This document shows, piece after piece, positions 12,503 to 20,190 of a stretch of DNA of 41,013 bases. Each line of letters starts with the position of its first letter. The first letter of the stretch is position 1. The position numbers and the translations under genes were made by a program. Location of the stretch: IMG/VR virus record IMGVR_UViG_3300035659_001354, positions 1 to 41,013 of that record, one strand, 5' to 3'. The notes under the pieces are model-generated. The model saw nothing but the letters and a program-made list of their open reading frames with translations, searched no databases and was not told the DNA's origin. This DNA comes from a virus.

Positions 12503-12696
12503 GCTTGGACAACTTCTTTCCGACGTCGGCACCGCAGAAGCCAGTTGAGCAACGCTGTGACAACCCGAAGTGTCGACGCCTTCTTACGCCGAAGGTCGTG
12601 AAGTATGAGCTCACTCGAGGCGGAAAGAAACAGACGCTCTGTCAACCTTGCGCGAAAGCTATTCTCAGACCACAAGAGGAGACTGGAACCCTGTGA
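12499..12696 (+). CDS. Mini zinc-finger protein
   Basis: A 65-residue protein starting at TTG 12499 (TTGA overlap). QRCDNPKCRRLLTPKVV and TLCQPCAKAILRP provide C-x4-C and C-x2-C, and the linker predicts as a beta hairpin (KYELTRGGKK). This is a compact zinc ribbon. It overlaps a short GTG frame at its end. Confidence 0.6.
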   Translation: MSLDNFFPTSAPQKPVEQRCDNPKCRRLLTPKVVKYELTRGGKKQTLCQPCAKAILRPQEETGTL

Positions 12697-12803
12697 CGCG
12701 CGTCACGACACCTGTGTGGCTGATGATTCAGGCCGCCCGGTCCGACTTTGACGCACACTTGAAAGGAGGCAAGCAATGTCAGATAAGCCAATGGTGCCAG
12801 TAG
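12693..12803 (+). CDS. Possible 36-residue peptide
   Basis: A GTG start overlaps the previous stop (GTGA). The product MTRVTTPVWLMIQAARSDFD ends in a cysteine-bearing tail. It overlaps the next gene by 28 nt. The strong AAGGAGGC ribosome site inside this frame serves the next gene, so this may only be a leader peptide or an accidental frame. Confidence 0.3.
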   Translation: MTRVTTPVWLMIQAARSDFDAHLKGGKQCQISQWCQ

Positions 12804-13045
12804 AATACATCACAAGCATACGTCGACGATGCACTGAACTCATGAATCAAGGGTTCAAGCTGGCTCGAATTCGTATGAGCCCCCACGTGCACGCCGAATT
12901 GCTCGAGGAATTCCGCAGACAACGTGACCTATTCCCGCGGACCTTGCCCCGCGGGGCAAACGCCGTCGCCATCACAAGTTTGTGCGGTCTACCCGTACTC
13001 ATTGATTTCGGACAGGTTGAATTCGCCGTTGAGGTACAAACATGA
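12776..13045 (+). CDS. Hypothetical protein with CGLPV motif
   Basis: An 89-residue protein with a strong AAGGAGGC ribosome site at 12763-12770. Order: helix (YITSIRRRCTELMNQG), strand (KLARIRMSPHVHAELLEEF), then ITSLCGLPVLIDFGQVEFAV. The C-terminal block resembles the end of the ASCH-like protein (ICGLPVVID). It is coupled by ATGA to the cytosine methyltransferase, so it may assist it. Not recognised as a family. Confidence 0.55.
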   Translation: MSDKPMVPVEYITSIRRRCTELMNQGFKLARIRMSPHVHAELLEEFRRQRDLFPRTLPRGANAVAITSLCGLPVLIDFGQVEFAVEVQT

Positions 13046-13674
13046 CTGAGCCGTTCACACTTCTCGATCTCTGTTGTGGGATGGGCGGTTGGAGCATTGG
13101 CTTTCACCGCGCTGGCTTTGTGTGCACAGGGGTCGATGTCATTGACGTCGGATATCCGTACGATCTAGTTCTTGCCGATGTTCGAGACTGGCATCCGAAC
13201 AAACGCTATGATGTTGCAGTAGCGAGTCCGCCTTGCACTGAATATTCTCAATTAGTGCGCCTGGCAGTTAGCAGAGGACAAAGAGGACCTGCAAACCCCG
13301 CGAAGGGCTCAGAGTTAGTCAAAGCGTGCGTACGAATCATTGAGGAAGTCAAACCGAAGATCTGGATTCTGGAGAATGTTGCCGGTTCCCTGGACTACAT
13401 AACGCCAATATGCGGCTCGCCCAAAGTTGTTCATAGACCGTGGTTTCTTTGGGGTGATTTTCCAGCGTTCATGCTCACTCAATCCAATTTGCCGCGCAAG
13501 ACTGACGGCGGAATCGGTGGCCGCCGTTATCATCAGCCCCATGACACACTGAACTCGATTTTCGCGTTCAATCCATTACGTTCTTTTTACCGGGCAAAGA
13601 TTCCGCTTCCGCTTTCGGTCCCTATAGGAAAAGCATGTTATGAGAAACTCTTGGAGGGGACTATCAATGGTTAG
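13042..13674 (+). CDS. C5 cytosine DNA methyltransferase (short form)
   Basis: A 210-residue protein with motif I (FTLLDLCCGMGGWSIGFHRA, residues 6-24), the catalytic motif IV SPPCTEYS (Cys 65), and motif VI LENVAG (111-113 ENV). After this it has only a short region (GGIGGRRYHQPHDTL) instead of the long target-recognition domain and motifs IX-X of typical enzymes, which are 300 residues or more. It may be a minimal or partner-dependent enzyme, or one that recognises a very simple site. In a virus it would protect DNA from host restriction or mark its own genome. Coupled on both sides. Confidence 0.85.
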   Translation: MTEPFTLLDLCCGMGGWSIGFHRAGFVCTGVDVIDVGYPYDLVLADVRDWHPNKRYDVAVASPPCTEYSQLVRLAVSRGQRGPANPAKGSELVKACVRIIEEVKPKIWILENVAGSLDYITPICGSPKVVHRPWFLWGDFPAFMLTQSNLPRKTDGGIGGRRYHQPHDTLNSIFAFNPLRSFYRAKIPLPLSVPIGKACYEKLLEGTING

Positions 13675-13915
13675 GTCAGACAACAAGCGCGCAAAAGCCC
13701 GCGAAGTTATGGAAGCAATGCCACTACGCAAATACATTGACCTTCGACAATTAGCGTGGAAAGCTGGGTTGACTGTTCTTGAGATGGCCGCGTTTCTCCG
13801 TGAATGGAGGCACGACGGCCACATGCGAATGAGAGACCGAACGTACTCTGTCAGAGGGTGCCATGTCACAATTCACGAATGGAAAAGACTGCAGGAGTTG
13901 AACACTGTTGATTGA
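13667..13915 (+). CDS. Winged-helix-like small protein
   Basis: An 82-residue protein with GGAGGGG upstream of the ATG at 13667. Order: helix (NKRAKAREVMEAM), helix-turn-helix (YIDLRQLAWKAGLTVLEMAA), then a wing (MRMRDRTYSVRG). The layout fits a DNA-binding winged helix. It follows the methyltransferase directly, so it may control it or help in site choice. The C-terminus overlaps the next short gene. Confidence 0.55.
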   Translation: MVRSDNKRAKAREVMEAMPLRKYIDLRQLAWKAGLTVLEMAAFLREWRHDGHMRMRDRTYSVRGCHVTIHEWKRLQELNTVD

Positions 13916-14042
13916 TTTGAACACGTTTCTGTTTCTTTTGGGCTTCGGCCTTCTCAACTCGTTAGGCGGTGCACTGATCGCGTGGGTGATCTGCGGCCGA
14001 AAGCCAGCTGAGAAGTGTAAGAAATGTCCTTATGGAAAGTGA
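13908..14042 (+). CDS. Single-span membrane peptide with CxxC tail
   Basis: A 44-residue protein started at TTG 13908. One hydrophobic segment (LFLLGFGLLNSLGGALIAWV) is followed by a cytoplasmic tail with EKCKKCPYGK. A GGAG motif lies about 11 nt upstream. Other TTG codons inside the first residues are possible starts. Function unknown. Confidence 0.45.
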   Translation: MIDLNTFLFLLGFGLLNSLGGALIAWVICGRKPAEKCKKCPYGK

Positions 14043-14046
14043 TCTG

Positions 14047-14277
14047 ATGCCGAGTAAAGAGGAATTGAAAGACAAAATCAGGAACGCGATAAATGGATGG
14101 AACAAGGTGAGCCTTGACGATGTCTCTGAGTCTTCGCTCATCACATTGATGCGTCTATCAGGAGAGAGTTCAGGGGACATTGAAACAGCGATCCATGACT
14201 TGCTGAGAATGGGGTATATTTTCGTTTCCAAAACAGAACGATATTTCCGAGAAAAGAACCCCAGAGGGAGTGATTGA
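14047..14277 (+). CDS. Winged-helix-like protein ahead of HerA
   Basis: A 76-residue protein. GGAAAGTGA at 14034-14042 supports ATG 14047 over ATG 14032. It is helical with IRNAINGWNKVSLDDVSESS and a second helix ending LLRMGYIFVSKTERYF, the helix-turn-helix and wing order of small winged-helix domains. It ends where the ATPase gene begins, and the HerA-like protein has a similar winged helix at its own C-terminus. It could act as a DNA-binding partner. Confidence 0.55.
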   Translation: MPSKEELKDKIRNAINGWNKVSLDDVSESSLITLMRLSGESSGDIETAIHDLLRMGYIFVSKTERYFREKNPRGSD

Positions 14278-15642
14278 ATGCCCTACAGAATTTCAGATCA
14301 GCTGTCACTACCTGACGAAGCGGTCACGTGGGTCATAAGCTACCTCGCCAAACGAGGGGCCGGCAAAACGTACTGTGCTTCCGATCAAGCTGAAGAAATG
14401 TTGAAGGCCGGAGTCCCGATCGTCGTCATTGACGGCATGGGTATCTGGTGGGGACTCAGGGTCAACTATGACGGCACAAACGCCGGCTTGCCGATCGTTG
14501 TCTTCGGCGGCGACCACGCAGACTTGCCTCTGATCCCCGAGAAAGCAGCTGAGATCGCTAGGGCAGTTGTAGAATCGAACATCTCTTGTGTACTGGACCT
14601 GAGCGGTTTCAGCAAGTATGCTGCACGCAAGATCGTGACTAGCTTTCTGAACGAGCTTTATCGCTTGAACCGTGCAGAACGTCATGTCTTCATTGAAGAG
14701 GCGGATCTCTGGGCCCCACAGCGTCCACTTGGACCTGAAGAAAACTTGTGTCTCAGTGCAGTCGACAACTTTGTGCGAAGAGGCGGCAACCACAATCTCG
14801 GGTGCACGCTCATAACGCAGCGTAGCGCAGTGTTGAACAAGGATATCCTGACGCAGTCCGACTGTCTCGTGATCTTGAGGACCTTGGCCCCGCAAGACAA
14901 GAAAGCTATTCAAGCATGGGTCGAAGAGCAAACCGACGAAGACAAAACAAAAGTGAAAAAGTGGTACGACACGCTGAAGGAGCTCGAGAACGGCCAAGCG
15001 TATGTTTGGCACCCCGAGAAGCCGGCGATCTTTGCTAAGATTCAGTTTCGAAAGAGAGAGACATTCCATGCGACCAGAGAATTCGTGCGCAGTCCACAAG
15101 CAAGCAAAATCGTTCTCATGGACGTCGACGAATTCATTCAGAGATTCAAGAGCGTCTTTGAAGTGAAACCTGAACACAAACTTGAGATTAAGACTGAGCG
15201 TAAGAGTGAGCATAAGGTTGAGCCTGAGCCCAAGGCCAAGTTTGAGATCAAGCAGCCACCGCCGCCGTTAGGGCCGCCCGCAACAGTTGTCGAAACCAGT
15301 AACACTAGCGTGACTCAAACGCTTCCGACCATCGTCATAAACCAGTTCAAGCCCACGCTCACGGTTCCAGTTGAAGTGTTGAACGAGCCCACAACACCGC
15401 TCGGCAAGGTCGTTGTTGTGTTGAAGAATGACGCGCAGAACAAGGGAAGACAGGACAAGTGGAGCATCAACCGCACAAAAATGCACGTTCGAGATCACGG
15501 ATGGGACGATGAAGGTGTCGAAGACGCGATCGCGCAGCTGATTCGCTGGGAGATCCTAGTCAAACAGCCGAGTAAATATCTTCGGTTTTACCCTGAGCGC
15601 GTGCAGATCGTAGAGAACAACGACCGACTCAAGGTCGCATAA
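14278..15642 (+). CDS. HerA/FtsK-like AAA+ translocase ATPase
   Basis: A 454-residue protein. Walker A is AKRGAGKTY (24-31), Walker B is HVFIEEAD (136-143), and a sensor-like stretch RRGGNHNLGCTLITQR follows at 167-182: the HerA/VirD4 class order. The first 265 residues form the ATPase. A Pro/Lys-rich linker with repeated E-H-K and PPPPLGPP connects to a C-terminal winged helix (NRTKMHVRDHGWDDEGVEDA). HerA proteins are hexameric DNA pumps. Here it may handle viral DNA during replication or repair and probably not packaging, because a separate terminase is present. Coupled tightly to the preceding gene. Confidence 0.85.
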   Translation: MPYRISDQLSLPDEAVTWVISYLAKRGAGKTYCASDQAEEMLKAGVPIVVIDGMGIWWGLRVNYDGTNAGLPIVVFGGDHADLPLIPEKAAEIARAVVESNISCVLDLSGFSKYAARKIVTSFLNELYRLNRAERHVFIEEADLWAPQRPLGPEENLCLSAVDNFVRRGGNHNLGCTLITQRSAVLNKDILTQSDCLVILRTLAPQDKKAIQAWVEEQTDEDKTKVKKWYDTLKELENGQAYVWHPEKPAIFAKIQFRKRETFHATREFVRSPQASKIVLMDVDEFIQRFKSVFEVKPEHKLEIKTERKSEHKVEPEPKAKFEIKQPPPPLGPPATVVETSNTSVTQTLPTIVINQFKPTLTVPVEVLNEPTTPLGKVVVVLKNDAQNKGRQDKWSINRTKMHVRDHGWDDEGVEDAIAQLIRWEILVKQPSKYLRFYPERVQIVENNDRLKVA

Positions 15643-15655
15643 CGGGGGTGAATCA

Positions 15656-15832
15656 ATGGACGATCCAGTAGTCAAAAAGTTGGTTCGGGAGCAGTTGAGA
15701 AAACGGATACTTGCCTACGTTCAGGCCGTGAGGGGAGAAAGCTATGACTCGGCTTCGGTCAAAGCGGACAAACTGCAGTTTGGCGTCAATCTAATGCTTG
15801 AAGCGTTATATGAAATCTTGGGGGTGAACTGA
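15656..15832 (+). CDS. Hypothetical helical protein, 58 residues
   Basis: A strong GGGGGTGA ribosome site sits about 6 nt before the ATG at 15656. The product begins MDDPVVKKLVREQLRKRILA and is helical throughout, ending LMLEALYEILGVN. It looks like a small oligomerising helix pair. It overlaps the next gene by TGATG. Confidence 0.55.
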   Translation: MDDPVVKKLVREQLRKRILAYVQAVRGESYDSASVKADKLQFGVNLMLEALYEILGVN

Positions 15833-16155
15833 TGGAAAGAAAAGAGACGACTGTTCTTGGCCCGGGGCCGAACAGGGTTGAGGTCCCTGAATGTTGGAAC
15901 ATGGACTGGTCGATGCGAGTCCTATGCTACACGCCGCATCAATGGATAGATCTAGCCAAAGAATTCGAACCGCCAAACAACGGCGAAGGCACCTTGCAGA
16001 TCACTGTCAGAATTCCATACGTAGCGTATCGCAGCTTGCTTGACTACGTTGCTCAAACCGAGAAAGGAGTCTTGCGAACCGACCGTGCTGAAGATCTCAA
16101 ACTTGTCCACAGACTGCTGGATATCCTGACCAAAGCGATAGATAAAAAACCCTGA
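15832..16155 (+). CDS. Hypothetical protein, last gene of the plus arm
   Basis: A 107-residue protein. It begins MERKETTVLGPGPNRVEVPE and has a central strand-rich part (TLQITVRIPYVAYRSLLDYV) and a C-terminal helix (LKLVHRLLDILTKAID). The ribosome site is GGGGGTGA at the end of the preceding gene. It is the last plus-strand gene before the convergent junction. Confidence 0.6.
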   Translation: MERKETTVLGPGPNRVEVPECWNMDWSMRVLCYTPHQWIDLAKEFEPPNNGEGTLQITVRIPYVAYRSLLDYVAQTEKGVLRTDRAEDLKLVHRLLDILTKAIDKKP

Positions 16156-16462
16156 TTTCAATGTGCCTGGCTCGCGCTCAGACTATATGCATTGCCGAAA
16201 AGGATGAATATATAGCCAAAACCGAAAAATCGACTGCCGCAGGATTGCCAAAAAGCCTCATTTCATTGGAAAAACAGCGTTCCAGAAATCTGCGGATTTT
16301 GGGCTCTTACACATTATCATGTAAAAACAGAGGTCTACGATCTGCAATTTCTATATGTGAAAAAGCGTAACTTCACGGACTCGCATGAGTGGCATCTTTG
16401 ATGCCCGGCAACCAGTACTAAACGTGCAAACACTGCCACTCATGACGTTGAGGCTGGTTTTG
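16156..16462. other. Convergent intergenic region
   Basis: About 307 nt with no convincing gene: a plus-strand ATG frame at 16161-16370 lacks a ribosome site. It is AT-rich around 16200-16220 (ATGAATATATAG) and contains a long inverted repeat at 16384-16444, listed separately. Just past its right edge, a short repeat (GTTTTG, TTAGG, CAAAAC; 16457-16473) lies over the stop of the minus-strand gene. It probably ends transcription from both arms. Confidence 0.5.
16384..16444. terminator. 11-bp inverted repeat, likely bidirectional terminator
   Basis: CATGAGTGGCA at 16384-16394 and TGCCACTCATG at 16434-16444 are exact reverse complements, separated by 39 nt. They lie between two convergent gene arms. 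In either direction this would form a stem in the transcript. It could instead be a binding site for a dimeric protein. The weak hairpin immediately to the right adds to the case for termination. Confidence 0.45.
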
Positions 16463-18181
16463 TTAGGCAAAACGTGCTGGGTGGCTTCCCACGTAGTTTA
16501 CGCCTCGAGCGACCGCTGCAAGCCGCGATATGTCCCTCTGCATAGCTTGAGTTGGACTCACTGGCACGAGGTTTCTGTGAAGACTTATGCCGCCCACTTG
16601 TTCGAGTGCTTGAAAAGTAGTTTTCCAGCCAGACCCGTCGACAGTGTCCTCTACGACGACAACGTCGAAGTGTACTGCACTCAAGTTTTCAGGCGGCAAC
16701 GTGATGTGCAGTTGATCGCCTAGCAGAAGGTTGTCCTCTCCGTCGACGGAGACTGTGAGTTGTCGGACCGGGTCTTTCCGTTGCATGAGAATGGACTCGC
16801 CGCGTACTCCGCAAGCTGTGTCGCCCCAGAGATCGTCGTCGACCACGACTAGGTCGCACTGGTCATACGCGGTTTGGCTATCGGCGTCTGCTGCGATGTT
16901 TCGCCATCGCCCGAAGCTCAGACATAGGGCGTCGTATTTCATGTAGTCAGCGACGTTGTTGTGGCCGGCTGTTTGGAATTCGATGCCGCTGATTTGTTCC
17001 CAGTCAGGAGATCCGACGCTGCTCCATTTGCCGTCAGGGTTTCCGACGCTATTGTACTCGTTGCTGCGGCCTAGAGCGTAAGTGTATTTCGTCCATGCCC
17101 CGCCGGGGTCGGTGAAGTCTGCCTCGAAATAGTTGGCGTCGTCAGGCGCGTATATCCGCACGTGTAAAGTTGAAGGCGAACCTGAAGATTTCGCGTGCCA
17201 TTCAAGCTGACTGTAACCCGCGAGCCCTTCGACCCAGTAAGGACCTAGGCCGTCAATGTGAATTTGTGTGTCGAACACGCCGCCGACGTTTGCGCATGTG
17301 ATTTTGATGCTTGACGTCTGCAGAACTCTGTCGCCGCCATCCGTGCTCAACAGAGTGCCAACGTCCCTGGTCCAGTCAGTTGAGTCCTCAGTCCAGTCGT
17401 CGCCGTTTGCCGGTTCTTTGCGTCCGAATGCCAACGGGTCCTTTGGATTGAACTCTGTCTTTTTGCCGTACACGAGAATGCGGTTCTTGATCTCGCCGGC
17501 CATGCTAAGAGTGTAGACTACGAAGTGCCGGCCGTAGGTGAGTGTTTTGACGCCTGTTGTTCTGAACGGTCGATTTTTCCACACGAGCCCGGGTGTCAAC
17601 GCTGAGACTGCTTTCACGTAGTAGTCTCGACGGACCTGTGTGCCCGCGTTGATCCAGTAATCGCTCAGATTCTTGAGGATATCCGCGTATGTTTGGGCGT
17701 CAGCTGTCAGGCTCACGTGATCTGTGCATGCGTCTACGTTTGTAGCGTCAATGCCAAGGTCTGTGCACACGGCATTTGCGATCACGTCTGCGTCGACGTT
17801 GGCCCAGACTTTGCGAGAGTTGATTCGCTGCAGCAGACGGGCACCCATGTCCAAGCCGGAGACTGTTCTCAGCACGCCGTCTTTTCCGCCTTGCGAGGTT
17901 ATGGTTTCAATGTTTCCCGTCATTTTCGGGGTGTCAGTTGCCGGGTTGATCGTGCCCTTTTTGATGTAGATTTCGACCCAGTCATGTTTTGAGATGTCAT
18001 TGAATCTGTAGATACTGTCAGACCCGCTCTTGCTTGGAAGAATGAAGCGGAAATTACCCGCTTGGCTTGTGAGAATGTTTTTGACTTTGATGTCCCACGC
18101 GTAGTTTGCCAGTGCATGCAGAAGCGCGCTACTCTCGAAGTCGTGAATGTGAACTAGCGTTTGAAGTCTGACGTCGCTCAT
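16463..18181 (-). CDS. Tail hub/baseplate-like protein with inserted beta-sandwich
   Basis: A 572-residue protein, the last gene of the structural arm. The N-terminal 210 residues have the look of tail-hub proteins (HDWVEIYIKKGT, then GNIETITSQGGKDGVLRTVS and KNLSDYWINAGT). Residues about 275-435 look like a carbohydrate-binding-type beta-sandwich (SYLQ-like WHAKSSGSPSTLHVRIYAPD). The tail returns to a hub-like barrel (LLLGDQLHITLPPENL). It may form the distal tail tip that touches the host surface. The identification is by gene order and general pattern, not by an exact family motif. Confidence 0.6.
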   Translation of the reverse strand: MSDVRLQTLVHIHDFESSALLHALANYAWDIKVKNILTSQAGNFRFILPSKSGSDSIYRFNDISKHDWVEIYIKKGTINPATDTPKMTGNIETITSQGGKDGVLRTVSGLDMGARLLQRINSRKVWANVDADVIANAVCTDLGIDATNVDACTDHVSLTADAQTYADILKNLSDYWINAGTQVRRDYYVKAVSALTPGLVWKNRPFRTTGVKTLTYGRHFVVYTLSMAGEIKNRILVYGKKTEFNPKDPLAFGRKEPANGDDWTEDSTDWTRDVGTLLSTDGGDRVLQTSSIKITCANVGGVFDTQIHIDGLGPYWVEGLAGYSQLEWHAKSSGSPSTLHVRIYAPDDANYFEADFTDPGGAWTKYTYALGRSNEYNSVGNPDGKWSSVGSPDWEQISGIEFQTAGHNNVADYMKYDALCLSFGRWRNIAADADSQTAYDQCDLVVVDDDLWGDTACGVRGESILMQRKDPVRQLTVSVDGEDNLLLGDQLHITLPPENLSAVHFDVVVVEDTVDGSGWKTTFQALEQVGGISLHRNLVPVSPTQAMQRDISRLAAVARGVNYVGSHPARFA

Positions 18182-18496
18182 TTACGGGGTCCCCTGGTTT
18201 TCCATCATGATGTCACCGACGCTCATAGCAACTGTAGCCACGCCTAGGCCCGCCTGGACGACTTGAAGGATGCCGAACGGTGTTGTGCTCATGAGAAGGT
18301 TCAAGGATGAATGCAGAAGTCTGATTATGCCGATGAACCGTTGAATGTACATGACGGCTTGATTGATGTTTTCAGGCAGCCCGAACCGTTTGAGAAGTGC
18401 CATGCTTCTGTAGGCGATCATTTCGATTTTACGTATGTTGTCTATTGTGCCTTGTACGATTATGTCTAGGTTGAAAGTGATGGTCTCTTCACTCAT
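18182..18496 (-). CDS. Short hydrophobic helical protein, possible minimal tape measure
   Basis: A 104-residue protein. It starts MSEETITFNLDIIVQG and has a hydrophobic C-terminal half (FIGIIRLLHSSLNLLM, GILQVVQAGLGVATVAM). Its position between the neck/tail proteins and the hub is where a tape measure is normally found, but it is far too short for one. Its N-terminus resembles that of the preceding protein (MSETITFNWEDVVVKG), which suggests duplication or a shared docking peptide. Function inferred from order only. Confidence 0.5.
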   Translation of the reverse strand: MSEETITFNLDIIVQGTIDNIRKIEMIAYRSMALLKRFGLPENINQAVMYIQRFIGIIRLLHSSLNLLMSTTPFGILQVVQAGLGVATVAMSVGDIMMENQGTP

Positions 18497-18881
18497 GTGT
18501 GGTCGCCTTCAAAAGAATGTGTGCCTTGATTAGTTCGGCAAGATCGCCTCTTATCATGTCAACAGCTGGGGTCATGTATGGGTACTTCTTTTCAAGATAG
18601 CCAGCGTAATCGACTAGCCGTCCAGTCTTAGGGTTCACAACGTAGCCGCCTGCGCGTATTGAAATGCGCCGCCAAGCTAGTGTTTTGCCCCCGCGTTCAA
18701 TGCGAATGCTATCTCGGCACGAACCTGTTTCGACCCGCACGAGAATCTGAGCCATGTCACGCGCAAAGTGAGCCCTCTCAAGAAGGACCTCTTCAGCCCA
18801 TTCCGCCATTTTTTCGGGAAGTGTTGCTAGAATGCCTTTGACGACGACGTCTTCCCAGTTGAAAGTTATGGTTTCGCTCAT
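18489..18881 (-). CDS. Neck/tail completion protein, HK97 gp10-like
   Basis: A 130-residue protein beginning MSETITFNWEDVVVKGILAT. The C-terminal part has SIRAGGYVVNPKTGRLVDYA, YLEKKYPYMTPAVDMIRGDL, which follows the gp10-like pattern of a tyrosine/alanine stretch followed by P-x-x-x-PA and a helix. Such proteins sit at the head-tail interface. It overlaps the next gene by 8 nt and the previous by 4. Confidence 0.55.
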   Translation of the reverse strand: MSETITFNWEDVVVKGILATLPEKMAEWAEEVLLERAHFARDMAQILVRVETGSCRDSIRIERGGKTLAWRRISIRAGGYVVNPKTGRLVDYAGYLEKKYPYMTPAVDMIRGDLAELIKAHILLKATTHE

Positions 18882-19738
18882 ACGTCCAACGCAAACCTTT
18901 CGACTTCAGTCCATCCAGCAAGGTCCATACGCGTGTATTCTGTGAATTTCAAGCTGAGCGCGTGCCTGGCTTCGCTGCCATCCGCGCTGTATTGCCAGTC
19001 AGGTTTATCCATAGTCACGCGAAACTGAGCGACAAGGTCGCCCATGTCAATCCATTGCCAGTCTTCGTCGTCTGAGCCCTGCGCGATATCGAGGAATACT
19101 TGACCGGGCATCGTGTCAGCTGTGCGCGTCCATGTTCCTTGGTCTAGGTCGGCTAGAATCTCAACGCTCGCTAATTCGCTTCCGAGATTTTGCGTGATAG
19201 CTCCAAACATGCCGGGTGGGTCCTGTTTGGGGTTTCGCATTGGCACCTCAAAATGCCGGCTGAACCTTGTGTTCGGTAAGGTGAAGTCGCCCTTGTAGAT
19301 CATGATGAAGTCGTAGTACACGTGCCCTACCGCTTCGTTGCATTCAAGCCAAATATGGTCGATTGTTAGTCCCGTGGTTATGGCTGCTGAAAAAACTTTC
19401 CAAGTGGTGCTGTTGACTGCAGCTAGAACGATTTGCCCGCTGGCGTCGCCGAACTCAATAACAACTTTGGCCTTCACACTTCCATTGCTGCACTTGTAGC
19501 GTCCTCGAATTTTCGTGTAGGCTGTAGAAGATAGACCCAGATTCGCTGTGTTCCTGTAGTATCCGACTTTGTTGCCGCCACTGTTCGTCGCTTCGATGTC
19601 GAAAGCGTCGTCCTTGTATGACACCAAGGCTGCAAGCGTCTGACCGTCCTCTATTTTCGAGAACAGACTGGTTTCAGATTCTTTGCCATCGTAGAGTTTG
19701 CCGTGCCCATAACTTATGGTTACGTTTGCTTTTGTCAT
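18878..19738 (-). CDS. Tail protein with carbohydrate-binding-like domain
   Basis: A 286-residue protein. After about 30 residues comes a beta-sandwich-like stretch (KVGYYRNTANLGLSSTAYTK, then GQIVLAAVNSTTWKVFSAAI, IWLECNEAVGHVYYDFIMIY), typical of CBM-like folds. The remainder (about 160-286) is strand-rich, ends RMDLAGWTEVERFALDV and could be the major tail-tube or distal-tail fold. A similar sandwich lies in two neighbouring tail genes. No exact family could be fixed by eye. Confidence 0.55.
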   Translation of the reverse strand: MTKANVTISYGHGKLYDGKESETSLFSKIEDGQTLAALVSYKDDAFDIEATNSGGNKVGYYRNTANLGLSSTAYTKIRGRYKCSNGSVKAKVVIEFGDASGQIVLAAVNSTTWKVFSAAITTGLTIDHIWLECNEAVGHVYYDFIMIYKGDFTLPNTRFSRHFEVPMRNPKQDPPGMFGAITQNLGSELASVEILADLDQGTWTRTADTMPGQVFLDIAQGSDDEDWQWIDMGDLVAQFRVTMDKPDWQYSADGSEARHALSLKFTEYTRMDLAGWTEVERFALDV

Positions 19739-20190
19739 TACGTTAGACCTCTCTCATAGTCAAGACTATACTCACAGGCCCACAAGTAGGCCCCGCCAAT
19801 CCGCTCAGTCAGCGGTTTCATTCCCGACACCCGTCGCAGTGACGCGATCGGGTTTGCTTCAAAAGCTGCACGCATAACAGCTTCGGCTTTCTCAAGAACC
19901 TTTATGCCGGTTATGCCGGTCTTATCCATAGCGAACACGCTGATCGGCACGTGTTCTCTGTAGCCAAGCGGATAGTGATCTGAGTCTATCAGTGCCGAAC
20001 TCGTTGCTTGTCCAATGCTGAAAATGACATCGATGGCTTTATCGATGAACACTCTGCTCAACGGGTAGTCGGGCAGATCAAAAGCCTTGATTATTGGGGC
20101 TTGCGTGATGCCATCATCTTTCGTGATCCCTGTGCCTGTGACGTAAGTATCTAGGAAAACTTTGGTTCTGTTTTGTGCACTATCAACCAT
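19738..20190 (-). CDS. Tail terminator/neck-like protein
   Basis: A 150-residue protein. It begins MVDSAQNRTKVFLDTYVTGT, then PLSRVFIDKAIDVIFSIGQA. The middle (YREHVPISVFAMDKTGITGI) and the end (GAYLWACEYSLDYERGL) show the strand pattern of the small alpha/beta proteins that cap tails. Position between two head-tail genes supports this. It overlaps the glycosyltransferase gene by 8 nt. Confidence 0.5.
   Translation of the reverse strand: MVDSAQNRTKVFLDTYVTGTGITKDDGITQAPIIKAFDLPDYPLSRVFIDKAIDVIFSIGQATSSALIDSDHYPLGYREHVPISVFAMDKTGITGIKVLEKAEAVMRAAFEANPIASLRRVSGMKPLTERIGGAYLWACEYSLDYERGLT

Noticed and set aside
16161-16723. Plus-strand frames in the convergent gap and inside the hub gene
   Set aside because: The first lacks a ribosome site and recognisable content; the second lies antisense to a long, good minus-strand gene.
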